From: JAHELQ01 sp965603365
Lineage (GTDB): Bacteria > Acidobacteriota > Aminicenantia > UBA2199
Direction: 5' to 3'
Length of the DNA stretch: 64,000 nt
NCBI GenBank assembly: GCA_965603365.1
Contig: CBFDCR010000013.1
Location: 21,490 to 85,489, forward strand
Below, one piece after another: positions 51,282 through 59,027 of this stretch; position 1 is the stretch's first letter, and each line of letters begins with the position of its first letter. Under the pieces are notes generated by a model, which was not told where the DNA came from, did not search any database, and saw nothing but the letters and a program-made list of their open reading frames with translations. A program made the translations under genes and the position numbers.

Positions 51282-52004
51282 ATGGCAAAAAAAAGAAACA
51301 GCCAGAGACAGAGTATTTTTGTAACAAACGAGTATTTTGAACGATGCGGCATCTCCCGCCAGGTGGTGCGCTACCGGCTCGAAAAGGGGGATATTCGGTC
51401 GGCAGGGGAATTTAAGGGCCTGTACCTCTACTATCAGAGGGATGCCGATTTCCTCATCCTGGAATACTGGATCGATAACTATAAAAAATATCTGCTGCGG
51501 ATTTACGACATCTGGCAGGGCTTACTCCGAAAGGAGCCGTTTAGCCGTTGGCAGGGGCCGGAGCGGGACAGGCTGTTACATGACCTGCTTAACGGCTTTA
51601 AACACGTCGAGTATCTCGACCAGGAGTTCTACGAATTCAAGAAACTGGTGCTGAAGTATCACAACTTCACCGATGGGAAGGCCAGCGACGAAAACGACCC
51701 GCTGGCCCATGAATTCAGTAAACGCTACGTCGAGGGTATTGCCCAGCGCAACTGGCGATACCGGCACAGCGGCTTGAGTCCCGAAGATTTCATCATCCAG
51801 GATAACCTGGACAAACACCACGGCAAGACCCATCTCGACATCGAGCGGGAGGTCACGATCAGGACCTGGTTTGAGGAAGGCAGGGTTGAAGAGATCGAGA
51901 ATCTACTCGATGAGCTTAGAGGGATGAAGGGAGAGGGCTGCCGGGAGACCTATGACAGGGCCATAGGCTTTTACCGGAAACTCAAGAGAAAGAGGGGGCA
52001 GTGA
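51282..52004 (+). CDS. Hypothetical protein of the integrase module
   Basis: A 240-residue protein (from ATG 51282; a TTG two codons earlier lies in the -10 box). The N-terminus has an HTH-like stretch (YFERCGISRQVVRYRLEKGD), and the remainder is helical with many aromatic and charged residues (LLNGFKHVEYLDQEFYEFKK). No known family was recognised. It sits between the tRNA and the excisionase-like gene and ends one base before it, so a role in control or assembly of the recombination complex is possible. Confidence 0.7.
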   Translation: MAKKRNSQRQSIFVTNEYFERCGISRQVVRYRLEKGDIRSAGEFKGLYLYYQRDADFLILEYWIDNYKKYLLRIYDIWQGLLRKEPFSRWQGPERDRLLHDLLNGFKHVEYLDQEFYEFKKLVLKYHNFTDGKASDENDPLAHEFSKRYVEGIAQRNWRYRHSGLSPEDFIIQDNLDKHHGKTHLDIEREVTIRTWFEEGRVEEIENLLDELRGMKGEGCRETYDRAIGFYRKLKRKRGQ

Positions 52005-52005
52005 G

Positions 52006-52338
52006 ATGAGTCGTGAAAAGGCACGGAAAATGGAACTGTTTAGCGGCAAGAATTTGCTGGATGTGGACGAGGTGGCCCGGGTCTTGAATGTCTCTCCCTC
52101 CACGGTGCGGGGCTGGGTATTTGAACGGCGGATACCTTTCATAAAGTTCGGCCGGGGCCAGAGGGCCCTGGTCAAGTTCAATCCGGTGGTGTTAAACCAG
52201 TGGATCGAAGAGAATTCCGTACAGCCGCAGTCTAAAGAGGAGCGGTCGGGAGAGGTCAAGACCCTGCCGGATTTGAAGCGGGCCAGCCACAAGACGGTGA
52301 AAGGTTTTGACGATTTTGTCAGGAGTTTGAAGCCATGA
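52006..52338 (+). CDS. Excisionase-like MerR/HTH_17 DNA-binding protein
   Basis: A 110-residue protein with a single helix-turn-helix typical of excisionases: LLDVDEVARVLNVSPSTVRG then WVFERRIPFIKFGRGQRALV (about residues 16-55). The C-terminal tail is charged and probably flexible. It lies directly upstream of the integrase, the usual partner. It probably sets the direction of recombination. Confidence 0.75.
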   Translation: MSREKARKMELFSGKNLLDVDEVARVLNVSPSTVRGWVFERRIPFIKFGRGQRALVKFNPVVLNQWIEENSVQPQSKEERSGEVKTLPDLKRASHKTVKGFDDFVRSLKP

Positions 52339-52361
52339 TAAGGAGTAAGGAGTAATAACCA

Positions 52362-53426
52362 ATGGCTATGTTTAAGAAGAATAACAGGTGGTGGGTGGAT
52401 ATCTATGTCAATGGCATGAGAATCCGCAAGCCGGTGTCCACCAGCAAAAAAGAGGCGGAAAAGGTGCTGATCAAGATGAAATCCGACACCCTCCACCGAA
52501 AATATGCCCTGCCCAAAGATGAGAAGGTCAGGTTTTCCGACTTTGCCAGGATATATGTGGAGCGGGTGTCGGTGCCGGGCAAGAGGAGTTACCTGACCGA
52601 CATCAGCTTGTTGAAGAACCTGATCGTCTATTTCGGCGATCTCTATCTGCACGAGATCTGCGACTACCATTATGAGCAGTACCGCAATATTCGGATCAAA
52701 CAGAAGGTCAGAAACAAGAACAAGCTGGTCTCCACCACCACCATCAACCGGGAGGGGGCACTGCTGAGGGCTATGTTAAACAAGGCGGTTCAGTGGGGGG
52801 TGTTGAGTTTTAATCCCATCAAAAAGATGTCCATGTTCAAGGAGGAACCCAAAGAGCGCATATTGACGGAAAAGGAGATCAAATTACTGGTTCGCTCTGC
52901 CGATGTGCCGTTGAAGCACATTATCCTGGTGGCCCTGAATACGGGCATGAGGAGGGGTGAGATCCTGAATCTGCACTGGAACCAGGTCAATGTGGATCAG
53001 GGATTTATCACGGTTCAGAAGACCAAATCCCGGAAATTGCGGCGGATTCCCTTAAACCGGTCGATGAAACGGTTGTTTTCCCACCTTTACCTGAACCGGG
53101 GCGGCCGGGACTATGTGTTTGAGAATCCCGACACCGGCCAACCGCTCCAGGATATCAAGACGGCCTGGTACAGCCTGCTCAGGCGAACCGGTATCAAGGA
53201 TTTCCGCTTCCACGACTTACGGCACTGTTTCGCCACCTACACCCTTTTGAACGGCGGCGACCTGATATCCCTCAAAGAGACCCTGGGTCACGATGACATC
53301 GCCACCACCTCCCGCTATACCAAGGCACTATTGGAGGGCCAGCAAAAACTGGTCAACAGTTTTGAAGTGGACGAAGACGGCGGCGAAATGATCGACTTTC
53401 CCGAAAGGAAGATAAAGACATCATGA
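52362..53426 (+). CDS. Tyrosine recombinase/integrase
   Basis: A 354-residue phage-type integrase. An N-terminal arm-binding region (NNRWWVDIYVNGMRIRKPVS) and a SAM-like core-binding domain precede the catalytic domain: Arg in NTGMRRGEILNLHW (about 195), Lys in QKTKSRKLRR, the HDLRHCFATY box (about 285), GHDDIATTSRY and the nucleophile Tyr in SRYTKAL (about 310). All catalytic residues are present, so it should be active. A GGAG-type ribosome binding site precedes the ATG. Confidence 0.93.
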   Translation: MAMFKKNNRWWVDIYVNGMRIRKPVSTSKKEAEKVLIKMKSDTLHRKYALPKDEKVRFSDFARIYVERVSVPGKRSYLTDISLLKNLIVYFGDLYLHEICDYHYEQYRNIRIKQKVRNKNKLVSTTTINREGALLRAMLNKAVQWGVLSFNPIKKMSMFKEEPKERILTEKEIKLLVRSADVPLKHIILVALNTGMRRGEILNLHWNQVNVDQGFITVQKTKSRKLRRIPLNRSMKRLFSHLYLNRGGRDYVFENPDTGQPLQDIKTAWYSLLRRTGIKDFRFHDLRHCFATYTLLNGGDLISLKETLGHDDIATTSRYTKALLEGQQKLVNSFEVDEDGGEMIDFPERKIKTS

Positions 53427-53488
53427 AATTTCAAATGAAAGGGCATTGTTTTCAATCCCCACATCTCTTATTTTTAAGGGAATATAAT

Positions 53489-53563
53489 TCGATGTTTGTT
53501 GTTGCTGATAAGGCAGGGCCAGGAGCCGTAACTCCCAAGCCCCGCCCGATCAACAAACATCGA
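53489..53563 (+). other. Nested inverted repeats, possible structured RNA
   Basis: Exact 13-nt arms (53489-53501 and 53551-53563, TCGATGTTTGTTG and its complement) enclose a second G/C-rich pairing (GGCAGGGC with GCCCCGCC, one mismatch) and an inner GGAG/CTCC hairpin. The structure ends about 52 bp before the ribosome binding site and start of the next gene. No known riboswitch was recognised. Confidence 0.5.
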
Positions 53564-53614
53564 TATTATATAAAAAAATATACAAAAAATCAAAAATTAA
53601 GGAGATCAACAAGC

Positions 53615-54001
53615 ATGAATCAGTCAGCAACCATTCCAACACCTTTACCCCCGGACATTTCCAATCTTGATTTTTACCGGAAGTATGAGAAGAAATGTTC
53701 TAAGGGGGAGTTTTTCGAGGCGTTCCAGAAATTGGAGCAGCAGGCCGAAGGGTATGACCGGGCAGACAAAGCCTGGATCAATCTGTATGCCCAATACGAA
53801 CAGGACGCCAACCCGGACGAGACCCAATCCGGCGAATTTGAAAAGACAGCCAGTTTTGTCCAGTATTTAAACCGCCGGGCCGGTTTCAATTTCGGTTTTT
53901 CTCTTGGTTTCTTTAAGGGTGTGATGTCGGTTTTTAAGATCATGGGCCTGGACCAGCCGAAGATCCAGGAAGTCTTAAACCTGGCAGTCACCACCGATTG
54001 A
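53615..54001 (+). CDS. Hypothetical protein downstream of the integrase
   Basis: A 128-residue protein from the ATG at 53615 (AAGGAG about 12 bp upstream). The longer open frame beginning at 53423 has no ribosome binding site and runs through the structured repeat. The product is acidic at its N-terminal half (NLDFYRKYEKKCSKGEFFEA; DKAWINLYAQYEQDANPDET), with a more hydrophobic helix near the end (GFSLGFFKGVMSVFKIMGL). It was not recognised. Confidence 0.6.
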   Translation: MNQSATIPTPLPPDISNLDFYRKYEKKCSKGEFFEAFQKLEQQAEGYDRADKAWINLYAQYEQDANPDETQSGEFEKTASFVQYLNRRAGFNFGFSLGFFKGVMSVFKIMGLDQPKIQEVLNLAVTTD

Positions 54002-54142
54002 ACTTAATGATCAAAAAAAAGCAATTTAGGGGGTTTGGGCCCGGTGAAAAATAAAATCAATAGCAGCCATCCCAGGGCCGGAAACCCCCACTTTTCTCAC
54101 AAACCGGGCCACCCAAAAAACCTGGCGTTCAGTACCGTCTGT

Positions 54143-54530
54143 TTATTCCTGTACCGCCAGTTCGTCGATCTCTTCCCTGGGTAGACCGGTGGATTCGGCA
54201 ATAATATTTAAATCAATACCCCTCTTTATCAACATTTTGGCTATCTCGACCTTTTCAATCTTTTTCCCTTTGTCAATTCCGGTTTCTACCCATCTTTGCG
54301 CTAATGTCGGCATAATGTCACCTCCATCAATGTGACTCTTCTCTAACATCTTTTCCAATTTTTCGGGAGATATGTCTTGAGTGCACGCAATGGTGGATAT
54401 TCTCCTCATTGGCGAATACCCTTTTAAAGAAGCCGCCATGCGCATTCTCGATCTTGTCCATACCGATACTAATAATAGGACGATTTAACGAAATTGTCAA
54501 CCGGGCGGCCCGGCCGATTTTATGTCCCAT
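54143..54530 (-). pseudogene. Remnant of an Rpn-family (PD-(D/E)XK) nuclease/transposase-like gene
   Basis: Two minus-strand frames. The first (from 54530) has MDKIENAHGGFFKRVFANEE, which matches the N-terminus of Rpn/PDDEXK transposase-like proteins. The second (to 54143) has the family's C-terminal GIDKGKKIEKVEIAKMLIKR followed by LNIIAESTGLPREEI. The central catalytic part is missing, so the gene has an internal deletion plus a frame change. Confidence 0.6.
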
Positions 54531-54610
54531 TGTCGAAAATACCCCGGTGCTGAGAGAAAAATGAAGGTGGAGACAGGGGAAGGGAAAGCGAGAGAAGGGG
54601 TGATGGATTG

Positions 54611-54892
54611 TCAGGCCAGGAACTTCTCTGCGTAGACGTTTAGCATGAGGCGGAACATGCGGCCGTGATTGGGGTAGCGGAGGTGCAGCAGTTCATGGAG
54701 CACCGTTTTGCAGCGGTTCTCCCTCGATTCGACTAAGAGATCCGGGTCAAAGGTCAACCTGCCCTTTGCCGAGCAACTGGCCCATTTGCGCTTCATCTTG
54801 CGGATATGAACCTCTTTGACGGAGACGCCGATGGTCTCCGCTGCCCGGAATACTTCCCGCTTAAACCGGTCCGGCGCCTGCTGCTCAAACAT
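54611..54892 (-). CDS. YgjP/DUF45-type metallopeptidase domain protein, short
   Basis: A 93-residue protein holding only the core of the YgjP (M48-like) family: KRKWASCSAKGRLTFDPDLL and the zinc motif VLHELLHLRYPNHGRMFRLM, with the HExxH-like HELLH and a further His. Stand-alone YgjP proteins are about twice as long, so this is a minimal version. It overlaps the end of hsdR by eight bases, as the last gene of the type I RM operon. Such peptidases recur next to hsdR and may regulate it by proteolysis; that role is inferred. Confidence 0.75.
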   Translation of the reverse strand: MFEQQAPDRFKREVFRAAETIGVSVKEVHIRKMKRKWASCSAKGRLTFDPDLLVESRENRCKTVLHELLHLRYPNHGRMFRLMLNVYAEKFLA

Positions 54893-57782
54893 TTTTTAAA
54901 TTCCTCATGGCTTTATCCACCACCTCTTTGACCCTGGTGAGATTGCCTTTCAGGGTTTCCGAATGAAAAAGCACGCTGTGCAGCGCCCTTCTTACTGCCC
55001 GCTCATGGGCTTCGCTGGTCTTGTAGTGACAATGGGTCTTGACCACCTCCACCATCCGCCTAGCCAGACCTTCGGCATTTTCGATGCCTTCGGATTTGAA
55101 GGACCAGTAGATCGATAATATGTCGTCCGGGATCTTCTTCTCTTCTTTCTCTTTTTTGGCGTCCAGGATCTCTTCGACCAACTCCTTTATTTTATCCAGT
55201 ACCTTCCGGGTCTCTTCCTGGCCCTCCCTGAACTGTTGGGCCAATCTCTCCGCCTTTTCGGCTATGGGGATTAAGAAAGGCTGCTTCTCCCTGATATGGG
55301 TCTTAATGCTGCGGATTAAATTAAAGACCTTTTCCGGGTCTGCGCCTCCCTCTGCCTCGATCCGTTTGATCAATTGGTCGTCAATCTCATACACCTCGAA
55401 GACCGGTCGAATCTCACCCGTATGGGTATGCTTCTGTACCAACCGGGCTGTCTTTTGGGAAAAATCTCTTAGATGTACGGTGTCTTGAAGGTCGATGTTG
55501 ACCCTTAAGATTTGATACATATCGGCCAAATGTTTGGTGTCATCGAGATAGGGGCGCAAGAACGAATCCGGCGATATGATGTCGAAGATTGTCGACAACT
55601 CTTTAAAAAATCGGTAAAAGTCCTGCCGGTTTTCTTCATCGGTAAAGTGGCTGTAAATGGCTTCGATGGCCTTGTCCCTGGATTTCCCCGTTATGATGGG
55701 GATATACTTTTCCCTGGCCTCCCGGATGAGGGCCCGGAAGCGTTCCTTTAAGGCCTGGATATCGCCCACCACCCCCTCGATATCCCGGGAATCAAACTTT
55801 AATGCCTTCTCTAAGTGGTCGAAGATGCCGACAAAATCCAGGATAAAACCGCCGGGCTTTACCGTGCCCTGCCCATCCTCATAGGGCCGGTTGACCCGGG
55901 CAATGGTTTGCAGCAGCGCATGGTCACGCATGGGTTTATCCAGGTACATGCAGTAGAGTATCGGGGCATTGTAACCGGTCAGCAGCTTTTCGGTGACGAT
56001 CAGGATCTTGGGCATCTTCTCCGGGTCCCTGAAATCCTTGCGTATCCGTGTCTCCTCTTTTTCCGAGAGGTGAAACTTCGCCAGCAGTTGGCTGTCACGG
56101 GGACCGGCACTGTATACCACTTCCGAATGAATGGGGTTGCAGATCTTATCCAGCTCCTGCTTATACAGGGCGCAGGCCTCCCGGTCTACCGCCACCAGGA
56201 ACGCCTTAAATCCCAGCGGCTCCACGTACTCCCGGTAATGGTCCCACACATATTGGCTGACCTTGCGGATGCGGTCACGGTTTTTCAACATATTGCGCAG
56301 CCTGACGGCCCGTTCCAGTATCCGGTTTAACTCTTCGATATCGCTGACCCCTTCACTCTCCGCCAGGTCCAGGAACTCCCGGTCTAATACCTCCCTGTCC
56401 ACCAGCAGGGTATTGGGGGCCATGGCATAGTGCAGGGGCACGGTGGTGTGGTCGGCAATGGATTCGGCGATGTTGTACTTATCGAGGTAACCGTTGGGCG
56501 GATCGTCCCGGCCAAATACGATAAAAGTGCCGCTGCCGTAGGCGGTTTTGCCGATGGGGGTGCCGGTAAAACCGATATAGGTGGCGTTGGGCAGCGCGGC
56601 CATCAGGTAGTTGCCCAGGTTGCCGGTGGTGGTGCGGTGGGCCTCATCCACCAGGACAAAGAAGTTTTGCCGGGTGTTGATGTCGGCGGGAATCTCGTCG
56701 AACTTGTGAATCATGGAGACGATCAGTCCCCGCCGGTCCTGGCGCAGGATCTTTTTTAATTCCCATTTACTGCCGACGGTCTCTACCTCTTCGATGCCCA
56801 CGGCCGCCAGGTTGCCGAATAGCTGGGTTTGCAGTTCGTTGCGATCCACCAGCATCAGCACCGTGGGATTCTGGAACAGCGGATTCTCCAGGATCTTCTT
56901 GGCCGCCACGATCATGGTATAGGTCTTGCCCGATCCCTGGGTGTGCCAGACCAGGCCCCGCATCTTCTGGCTGTCTTGGCAGCGGGCCTCTACCTGCTCC
57001 ACCGCCCGGATCTGGTGGGGCCGCAGCACCACCTTCGATAGTTCATCGTCTTCGTGTACAAACAGGATGGATTCCTGGATCAGGCGAACGAGGCGGCGGC
57101 GATCCAGGAAAGACTTGACCAGGGCCTCGAAGTCTTCCCCCGCCGATTCGGCCTTCCAGTTAAACAGGCTCTTGGGGGTGTCGTTCCAGGTGGCACTGTA
57201 AAAAAACTCGAACACCTGGGTCACGGCATAGACCTGGATTACGGCCAGCAGTTCGGGGCAGCGGCGGTGATAGGTGCCCACCTGGTCCAGGGCCTGGTTA
57301 ATACCGTCTCGAAGCCTGGCGGATTTGGTCTCAAAAAAGAGGACGGGAATGCCGTTGATTAAAAAGGTGATGTCCTGGCGGATGGTGTGGCTGCCGTTGC
57401 TGAAGGTGAATTCGTCGGTTACCTGGAAACGGTTGTGCTCGATATTTTCGCCATCGATGAGGGTTAGGTTGCGCTCCCGCTTCTCCTGGGGCACGTAGAT
57501 GCTGCCTTTGCCGGCCAGGTATTTCCAGGCTTCGCCGTTGCCTTCGATGCTGGGCCTGACCCTGGAGAGGGTGTTTAGCAGGGCTTCGGCCAGTGGGGGG
57601 GTCATGAATTCGGCATTGAGGTGCTGCACCTGCCGGTAGAAGATGTCGTTAAAGAAGATGCCGGTGTTGCCGCCTTTGAGGCGGGAGGCCTCTTTCCTGT
57701 CGATGTATTCCCAGCCTGCGGCCTGGGCGTATTGGATGATGGGGTGCTGCACGGAGGAGGCTTCATCGCTTATGCCGGGCAT
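54885..57782 (-). CDS. hsdR: Type I restriction enzyme subunit R
   Basis: A 965-residue motor and nuclease subunit from the ATG at 57782 (a GTG nine bases earlier is possible). The nuclease domain has LIDGENIEHNRFQVTDEF and the catalytic FFETKSA. The helicase shows VWHTQGSGKTYTMIVAAKK (Walker A, about 280), FVLVDEAHRTTTGN (DEAH), YIGFTGTPIGKTAYGSGTF, and motif VI as LLQTIARVNRPYEDG. The C-terminal coiled region binds HsdS-HsdM. It overlaps hsdS at its start and the YgjP gene at its end. The length is normal. Confidence 0.93.
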   Translation of the reverse strand: MPGISDEASSVQHPIIQYAQAAGWEYIDRKEASRLKGGNTGIFFNDIFYRQVQHLNAEFMTPPLAEALLNTLSRVRPSIEGNGEAWKYLAGKGSIYVPQEKRERNLTLIDGENIEHNRFQVTDEFTFSNGSHTIRQDITFLINGIPVLFFETKSARLRDGINQALDQVGTYHRRCPELLAVIQVYAVTQVFEFFYSATWNDTPKSLFNWKAESAGEDFEALVKSFLDRRRLVRLIQESILFVHEDDELSKVVLRPHQIRAVEQVEARCQDSQKMRGLVWHTQGSGKTYTMIVAAKKILENPLFQNPTVLMLVDRNELQTQLFGNLAAVGIEEVETVGSKWELKKILRQDRRGLIVSMIHKFDEIPADINTRQNFFVLVDEAHRTTTGNLGNYLMAALPNATYIGFTGTPIGKTAYGSGTFIVFGRDDPPNGYLDKYNIAESIADHTTVPLHYAMAPNTLLVDREVLDREFLDLAESEGVSDIEELNRILERAVRLRNMLKNRDRIRKVSQYVWDHYREYVEPLGFKAFLVAVDREACALYKQELDKICNPIHSEVVYSAGPRDSQLLAKFHLSEKEETRIRKDFRDPEKMPKILIVTEKLLTGYNAPILYCMYLDKPMRDHALLQTIARVNRPYEDGQGTVKPGGFILDFVGIFDHLEKALKFDSRDIEGVVGDIQALKERFRALIREAREKYIPIITGKSRDKAIEAIYSHFTDEENRQDFYRFFKELSTIFDIISPDSFLRPYLDDTKHLADMYQILRVNIDLQDTVHLRDFSQKTARLVQKHTHTGEIRPVFEVYEIDDQLIKRIEAEGGADPEKVFNLIRSIKTHIREKQPFLIPIAEKAERLAQQFREGQEETRKVLDKIKELVEEILDAKKEKEEKKIPDDILSIYWSFKSEGIENAEGLARRMVEVVKTHCHYKTSEAHERAVRRALHSVLFHSETLKGNLTRVKEVVDKAMRNLKNV

Positions 57783-59023
57783 GGTTCCCACTCCAGTTCA
57801 TGGACCCTGACCCTGCCGGTCATCAGGTGCTCCAACATACTCCGAAACAACCCATCCAGAGCCGCCAACCGCCCCTCCTCCACCTCAATCTTCCGATCTA
57901 TATCCGCCAATATCCCGGCCATCTCCTCCTGCTCCCCCAGCGGAGGAAGAGGAATTTGAAATTTTTCAAAATTACTCTTATTCACAATTGGGACGGCAGC
58001 CCTACCACTAAAAGAAGACAACCTGTGAGAATGATAGGAGATACTATAATAAACATATTGATTTGAAACATTCTTTGAAGGGACGATGGTATTTATTTGT
58101 TGATTCGTTGTACACCTGTCAGTATATGTCATAGCAGCTTTTCCAATCGTTGCGCCTATACAAACAACTAAAACAGATTCTTTGGGCAATGGTCTTGATA
58201 CGTCTAAACCTGTTTTTGATAAATATTTTACTGTCTTCTTAACATATCTATTGTCGTCAATATCCCCCGGACCAATAAACATGAATTCGCTTCCATAATA
58301 TTCTGGAATTTTTGTACTTGGTGTAGTTCCTGTTATAATTTCTCCGATTTCCTTTAAAGTTACTATTTGCCAATGGTGGGGGAGGGGGCCGATTTCGGTT
58401 TGTTTGAGGGGGATGGAGTCTTTTTGAAGGAGGGGCACGGGGCCGTAGGTAAAGAGGTGGTGCATCATGGACTTCTTCAGGGCCTTTGCCGCCTCGATCA
58501 CCCCCCGTGTCTTCTCCCTGGCCGCCTGCACCACGCCCAGCACCCCGGCGATCTTCTCCTGCTCCCCCAGCGGAGGAAGAGGGATTATGAATTTCTTAAG
58601 ATTTGGTATATTAATCGCTTTAAAGGTGGAACCAGTGCCTTCGGCTTCAATTTTGTTCTTTTGCTGTTTCAGTTTATAGAATAAAAAACGATTATCACCA
58701 TTTTTCAGGGACAAAGATGCCAAACCACGTCCAATACAATAATCAATGTTTGCAATATTCACATCACCAACTGGTGCCCTAACAGACATTAATACACTAT
58801 TCTGGGGAGCAATTTTTTTGGGATCTACAGTATATTTTACATGATTCGGATAAATGTCTGTAAATTCTGCTTTTCCTTGTAAAAATGGAAAGCCAATTCC
58901 TTTCTCATTATAACTTTGGCCAGGTGGAGATTGCCCCATTATAATATCTGCAACATCCCCCAATTGGAAAATCTGCCAATTGGGGGGGAGGGTGGTTTGG
59001 GGGGAGGTTTTTGTGGGGGTCAT
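57770..59023 (-). CDS. hsdS: Type I restriction enzyme specificity subunit S
   Basis: A 417-residue protein with two target-recognition domains, each ending in a conserved helical region: first IPLPPLGEQEKIAGVLGVVQ (about 152-171), second IPLPPLGEQEEMAGILADID (about 365-384). Each TRD contacts one half of the bipartite recognition site. The two conserved regions share an identical 27-bp DNA stretch (57926-57952 and 58556-58582), a possible recombination site. It lies four bases after hsdM. Confidence 0.92.
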   Translation of the reverse strand: MTPTKTSPQTTLPPNWQIFQLGDVADIIMGQSPPGQSYNEKGIGFPFLQGKAEFTDIYPNHVKYTVDPKKIAPQNSVLMSVRAPVGDVNIANIDYCIGRGLASLSLKNGDNRFLFYKLKQQKNKIEAEGTGSTFKAINIPNLKKFIIPLPPLGEQEKIAGVLGVVQAAREKTRGVIEAAKALKKSMMHHLFTYGPVPLLQKDSIPLKQTEIGPLPHHWQIVTLKEIGEIITGTTPSTKIPEYYGSEFMFIGPGDIDDNRYVKKTVKYLSKTGLDVSRPLPKESVLVVCIGATIGKAAMTYTDRCTTNQQINTIVPSKNVSNQYVYYSISYHSHRLSSFSGRAAVPIVNKSNFEKFQIPLPPLGEQEEMAGILADIDRKIEVEEGRLAALDGLFRSMLEHLMTGRVRVHELEWEPCPA

Positions 59024-59027
59024 GGTG

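Larger units (their letters stand above)
50911..54001 (+). mobile_element. tRNA-Arg-associated tyrosine-integrase module, right boundary unknown
   Basis: Directly after the tRNA 3' end come a hypothetical gene, an excisionase-like HTH gene, a tyrosine recombinase and a small hypothetical gene, all on the plus strand. The 50911-51281 stretch holds no gene. It has a repeated TGACC pair (TTGGTGACCAAATAGTGACC near 50975), which could be a recombination-accessory site, a weak terminator and the module promoter. I found no copy of the tRNA 3' end further right, so the far attachment site is absent, diverged or outside the window. Confidence 0.55.

Noticed and set aside
53423..53614. N-terminal extension of the 128-residue protein
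   Set aside because: It runs through the inverted repeats, while a clear AAGGAG precedes the ATG at 53615.
54001..54130. G/C-rich inverted repeat (GGCCCGGT/ACCGGGCC) as an attachment site
   Set aside because: It does not match the tRNA-Arg 3' end; at most it is a terminator-like hairpin between converging genes.
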